Of a stretch of 64,000 nt of DNA, positions 61,247 through 64,000 are shown piece after piece (position 1 is the first letter of the stretch; each line of letters starts with the position of its first letter). The stretch spans positions 124,001-188,000 of the forward strand of contig NZ_JANHKP010000002.1 in assembly GCF_024497955.1 (NCBI RefSeq), in the 5' to 3' direction. The position numbers and the translations under genes are program-made. The notes under the pieces were generated by a model, which was not told the DNA's origin, ran no database searches, and saw only the letters and a program-made list of their open reading frames with translations. This stretch comes from Streptomyces sp. C10-9-1. GTDB taxonomy: Bacteria > Actinomycetota > Actinomycetes > Streptomycetales > Streptomycetaceae.

Positions 61247-62244
61247 CGCCGGCACCGGCTCCGGTCCCGGCGGCCGGTGGCGCGCTGCCGCCCGGGCCGG
61301 ACCGGGAGCGGGTGGACGCCGCCACGGTGCGCCGCCGGCGCGCGGTGACCCCGGGCATGTGCGGGCCCTCGGCCCTGCTGCTGGGCCGCATCGGCGACTG
61401 GACCTGGGAGACCGTCGCGGACGTGTGCGAGCTGGACGTGCTGCGCGCCCGCAACGAGTCCGGGGACCCCGCCTACCTGTCCTTCTTCTACTACCGGGTG
61501 CGCGGCAGCCTCGGCTACCACCTGCGCAGCCCGGGCTTCGGCGACCGGCTGGACATCCTCTCGCGGGTGTTCGGCTTCGGCAGCGAGTCCGTGCACACCG
61601 TGCACCGGATCTCCGACGAGTCCCGGGCGCCCGCCCTGCCGCCGTTCCTGGAGCCGGACGACTTCTACGCGCCGCCGCCCCCCGGCTGCCTCCACGCCGA
61701 GACCTTCAACCGCTGGGTCTCGCGCGGGCGGGCCGGCAGCAACCGCGGGCTGCACAGGGCCTCGCCGCCGGGATTCCGCCACGGCCACCTGCCCCGGCTG
61801 CCCGAACGCCACTCGCCGCGTCTCGCCTACGGCCGGGCGCGCTCGCTGCTGACCTTCGTGGACGACCCCGCCCGCCCCTGCCGGGTGGTGGCCGAGGACC
61901 TGACCGCCACGCACACCGTCGATCCCGTCAGCGACCTCAACGGCGTCGGACTGGTCTACTTCGCGGCCTACTTCACCATCGTCGACCGGGCCCTCCTGGC
62001 CGGCTGGCGGGCCCTCGGCCGGGCGGAGCCGGACTTCCTCGCCCGAGCGGTGACCGACCAGCAGATCTGCTACCTCGGCAACGCCGACCCCGGCACCCGC
62101 CTGGAGACCGCGGTCCGGGTGCGGGCCGCGGTGTCCGGTCCCCCGACGGAGGTCTGGGACGCGGTGGTGCGGGACGCCGGCTCCCGGGAACTGATCGCCG
62201 TCTGCACCCAGCTGGTGCCCACGAACCCACAGGAGGAGCGATGA
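61243..62244 (+). CDS. LnmK-like bifunctional acyltransferase/decarboxylase
   Basis: A 333-residue protein with two hot-dog halves. RRRRAVTPGMCGPSALLLGRIGDWTWETV and RARNESGDPAYLSFFYYRVRGS (residues 30-90) match the start of LnmK closely. LnmK takes methylmalonyl-CoA, decarboxylates it and loads propionyl on the ACP LnmL, using a tyrosine as acyl carrier; Y78, Y83 or Y84 should be its counterpart. The second half has GVGLVYFAAYFTIVDRAL. ATGA overlap with the PKS stop and with the next ACP shows tight coupling. It would supply the donor for one beta-branch. Confidence 0.88.
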   Translation: MTPAPAPVPAAGGALPPGPDRERVDAATVRRRRAVTPGMCGPSALLLGRIGDWTWETVADVCELDVLRARNESGDPAYLSFFYYRVRGSLGYHLRSPGFGDRLDILSRVFGFGSESVHTVHRISDESRAPALPPFLEPDDFYAPPPPGCLHAETFNRWVSRGRAGSNRGLHRASPPGFRHGHLPRLPERHSPRLAYGRARSLLTFVDDPARPCRVVAEDLTATHTVDPVSDLNGVGLVYFAAYFTIVDRALLAGWRALGRAEPDFLARAVTDQQICYLGNADPGTRLETAVRVRAAVSGPPTEVWDAVVRDAGSRELIAVCTQLVPTNPQEER

Positions 62245-62546
62245 CCGCAGCGGAACGCACGCCCCCGGCGACGCCGCCGGAGCACGCCGCGAGGACGGAG
62301 GCCGACCGGGCGCTGCGCGAGGTCATCGCCGCGATCCTGCCGGCGCTGCCCCCGCAGGAGGTGGTCCACACCCGGCACCTGAAGGACCTGGGAGCCGACT
62401 CGGTGGACCGGGTGGAGATCATCGCCGGGGTCACCGCACGGCTCGGTCTCGACGTCCCCATGGGGCGGTTCAGCGACATCCCCGACATCGGCGCGCTGGT
62501 CGGCTTCCTCGCCGACTGCCTGGACCGGTCGCGGCGGACGGCATGA
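62241..62546 (+). CDS. free ACP of the beta-branching cassette (LnmL-like)
   Basis: 101 residues with one carrier domain. The phosphopantetheine site is LGADSVDRVEII. It overlaps the LnmK-like gene by 4 nt and the HMG-CoA-synthase gene by 4 nt, with GGAGGAG ahead of the ATG. It probably carries the propionyl group made by the LnmK-like enzyme and presents it to the synthase at 62543. Confidence 0.9.
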   Translation: MTAAERTPPATPPEHAARTEADRALREVIAAILPALPPQEVVHTRHLKDLGADSVDRVEIIAGVTARLGLDVPMGRFSDIPDIGALVGFLADCLDRSRRTA

Positions 62547-63790
62547 CGGGCGCCGCGCCCGCCGTCGGCATCGAGGCGCTGAACGTCTACGCGGGGCTGG
62601 CGGCCGTCGAGGTGGCCGACCTGCTGGCCGGACGCGGCCTGGACCCGGCCCGGCAGGACAACCTCATGCTCGACCGCCGCTCGGTGGGGCTGCCCTGCGA
62701 GGACCCGGTGACCAACGCCGTCAACGCCGCCAAGCCGCTGCTGGACGCGCTCGCGCCGCGGGAGCGGGCCCGGGTGGAACTCCTGGTGACCTCCACCGAG
62801 TCGGGTGTGGACTACAGCAAGTCCGTCGCCTCCTATGTGCACCACTACCTGGGGCTGCCGGCCACCTGCCGCGTCATGGAGGCCAAGCAGGCCTGCTACG
62901 CGGCGACCGGAGCACTTCAGCTCGCCGCCGGCTATGTCGCCTCCGGCCTGTCGCCCGGCGCCAAGGCCCTGGTGATCGCCACCGACGTGGCCGTGGTGGA
63001 CGCCTACGCCCAGTACGCGGAACCGGCCACCGGGCACGGTGCGGTGGCCCTGCTCGTCGGTGACGAACCGCAGGTGCTCGCCCTCGACCCCGGGGCGTTC
63101 GGTCTGCACAGCTACGAGACCCTGGATTCGGCCCGCCCGGCTCCGGACCAGGACGTCGCGGACGCGGACCGCTCCCTCTTCGCCTATCTGGACTGCCTTG
63201 ACCGCAGTTTCGCCGACTACGCGGACCGGGTGGAGGGCGCCGACTTCGGCGCCACCTTCGACCGGCTGGCGCTGCACACCCCGTTCGCCGGACTGGTCCG
63301 CTCCGCGCACCGGAAGATGACGCGGGAGTGGACGTCCCTGAGCCCCGGGGACGCGGGGGCGGACTTCGACCGCCGGGTGGCGCCCTCGCTGGCCTATCCG
63401 CGGCAGGTCGGCAACCTCTGCTCCGGATCGGTGTACCTGGCGCTGGCCTCCTCGCTGGACGCCGTGCCCTGCGTCCGCCCGGAACGGGTGGGCCTGTTCT
63501 CCTACGGCTCCGGTTGCGCCTCCGAGTTCTTCAGCGGGGTGGTCACCGGCGAGTCGGCCCGGGCGGTGGGCCGGATGCGGATAGCGGAACGGCTGGCCGC
63601 GCGCCGGATCATCGACTTCGCCGAGTACACCCGCCTGCTGAAGGTGACCCGTTCCTGCCTGGTGCCGGAACGGAACCGCGAGGTGAGCCGGGAACTCTGG
63701 GAGGACTACCTCGACTCCGGGGAGCGCGCCGGGGACCTGCTGGTGCACACCGGGGTGACCGACTACCACCGTACCTACGCCTGGAGTTGA
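62543..63790 (+). CDS. HMG-CoA-synthase homologue (beta-branching), second copy (LnmM-like)
   Basis: A 415-residue protein. The active-site cysteine is C118 in EAKQACYAATGAL. The Glu region is LVTSTESGVDYSK, the His region RLALHTPFAGLVRSAH, and the C-terminal part GLFSYGSGCASEFFSGVV. It differs from the first copy (18890) around the active site (ACYAATG against ACYGGTA), which may reflect a different donor ACP. Overlap with the free ACP gene and adjacency to the LnmK-like gene suggest that it uses propionyl-ACP. Confidence 0.93.
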   Translation: MTGAAPAVGIEALNVYAGLAAVEVADLLAGRGLDPARQDNLMLDRRSVGLPCEDPVTNAVNAAKPLLDALAPRERARVELLVTSTESGVDYSKSVASYVHHYLGLPATCRVMEAKQACYAATGALQLAAGYVASGLSPGAKALVIATDVAVVDAYAQYAEPATGHGAVALLVGDEPQVLALDPGAFGLHSYETLDSARPAPDQDVADADRSLFAYLDCLDRSFADYADRVEGADFGATFDRLALHTPFAGLVRSAHRKMTREWTSLSPGDAGADFDRRVAPSLAYPRQVGNLCSGSVYLALASSLDAVPCVRPERVGLFSYGSGCASEFFSGVVTGESARAVGRMRIAERLAARRIIDFAEYTRLLKVTRSCLVPERNREVSRELWEDYLDSGERAGDLLVHTGVTDYHRTYAWS

Positions 63791-63801
63791 GGGACCGCAC
63801 C

Positions 63802-64000
63802 ATGAGCGAGCACACGACCGAGCCCACCGCCGAGCCCACCGCCCTCCGTCCGTCCGGCCCCGAGGCGGAGGTCTTCGAAGCCGTCCGCCGCAGCATCCTG
63901 GAGGTGGTGCCGGAGGTCCCGGCCGACGAGATCACTCCCGAAGCGTCGATGGTGGACCTCGGCTGCAACAGCGTGGACCGGGCCGACGTCGTGACCCTGG
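63802..64000 (+). CDS. second free ACP, cut by the window edge
   Basis: 66 codons are visible from the ATG at 63802. After a Thr/Pro-rich start, a carrier domain begins (FEAVRRSILEVVPEVPADEI) with the serine in LGCNSVDRADVV. It starts 11 nt after the HMG-CoA-synthase stop. A second donor ACP matches the presence of two synthases. Confidence 0.85.
   Translation, partial: MSEHTTEPTAEPTALRPSGPEAEVFEAVRRSILEVVPEVPADEITPEASMVDLGCNSVDRADVVTL

Overview
The window is high-GC actinomycete DNA and is most likely Streptomyces. The GC content is very high, third codon positions are GC-rich, and the left end carries typical Streptomyces housekeeping genes (dcd, a phosphoribosyltransferase gene, a tRNA-Gly). 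It divides into a decayed integrative-element region (about 1.2-10.3 kb) and one very large trans-AT NRPS/PKS biosynthetic cluster (about 10.5 kb to the right end, where it runs off the window).

Left part. The dcd/phosphoribosyltransferase pair (minus strand) is followed by an intact tRNA-Gly(CCC) at 1236-1306. The last 42 bp of that tRNA region (1266-1307) recur exactly at 9250-9291. A collapsed tyrosine-integrase remnant lies beside the second copy, and a doubly truncated ImmA-type metallopeptidase lies beside the first. Between the copies are a small CarD-like protein, two damaged DUF5994 genes, a SpoIIE-phosphatase fragment, and a cold-shock set: Csp, DEAD-box helicase, CBS protein, a conserved small protein and a MerR-type regulator behind a strong hairpin.

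Right part. The cluster looks like a leinamycin-family assembly line with an unusual starter. A stand-alone A-PCP with a threonine code, a SyrB2-type non-heme iron halogenase (HxA instead of HxD) and a SyrC-type cysteine acyltransferase should make 4-chlorothreonine and deliver it to the N-terminal PCP of the 4215-residue megasynthase. Tandem Cy domains, a cysteine A domain, PCP and Ox then predict a thiazole. Seven KS-containing PKS modules follow on two proteins (4215 and 6676 residues) with no integrated AT; malonate is supplied in trans by an AT-ER protein. The last module ends in two ACPs, then DUF, SH (PLP cysteine lyase) and TE, the sulfur-installing ending known from leinamycin. Beta-branching genes are present twice: two HMG-CoA-synthase homologues, a free enoyl-CoA hydratase plus an embedded ECH domain, an LnmK-type acyltransferase/decarboxylase and two free ACPs.

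The minus-strand arm of the cluster holds a methyltransferase, an acyl-CoA-ligase-like enzyme with a zinc-ribbon tail, a DHA2 exporter, a 25-residue peptide gene too short for routine ORF calling, a membrane site-2 protease with a PqqD-like N-terminal domain, and an AlkZ-type DNA glycosylase candidate. A 16-bp dyad (TGCTCAA-n2-TTGRGCA-like) occurs three times, each exactly 21 nt from a plausible -10 box. It forms four promoters, one bidirectional, at the heads of all the cluster's apparent transcription units. This ties the peptide/protease genes and the assembly line into one apparent regulon. No regulator gene for it is visible in the window.
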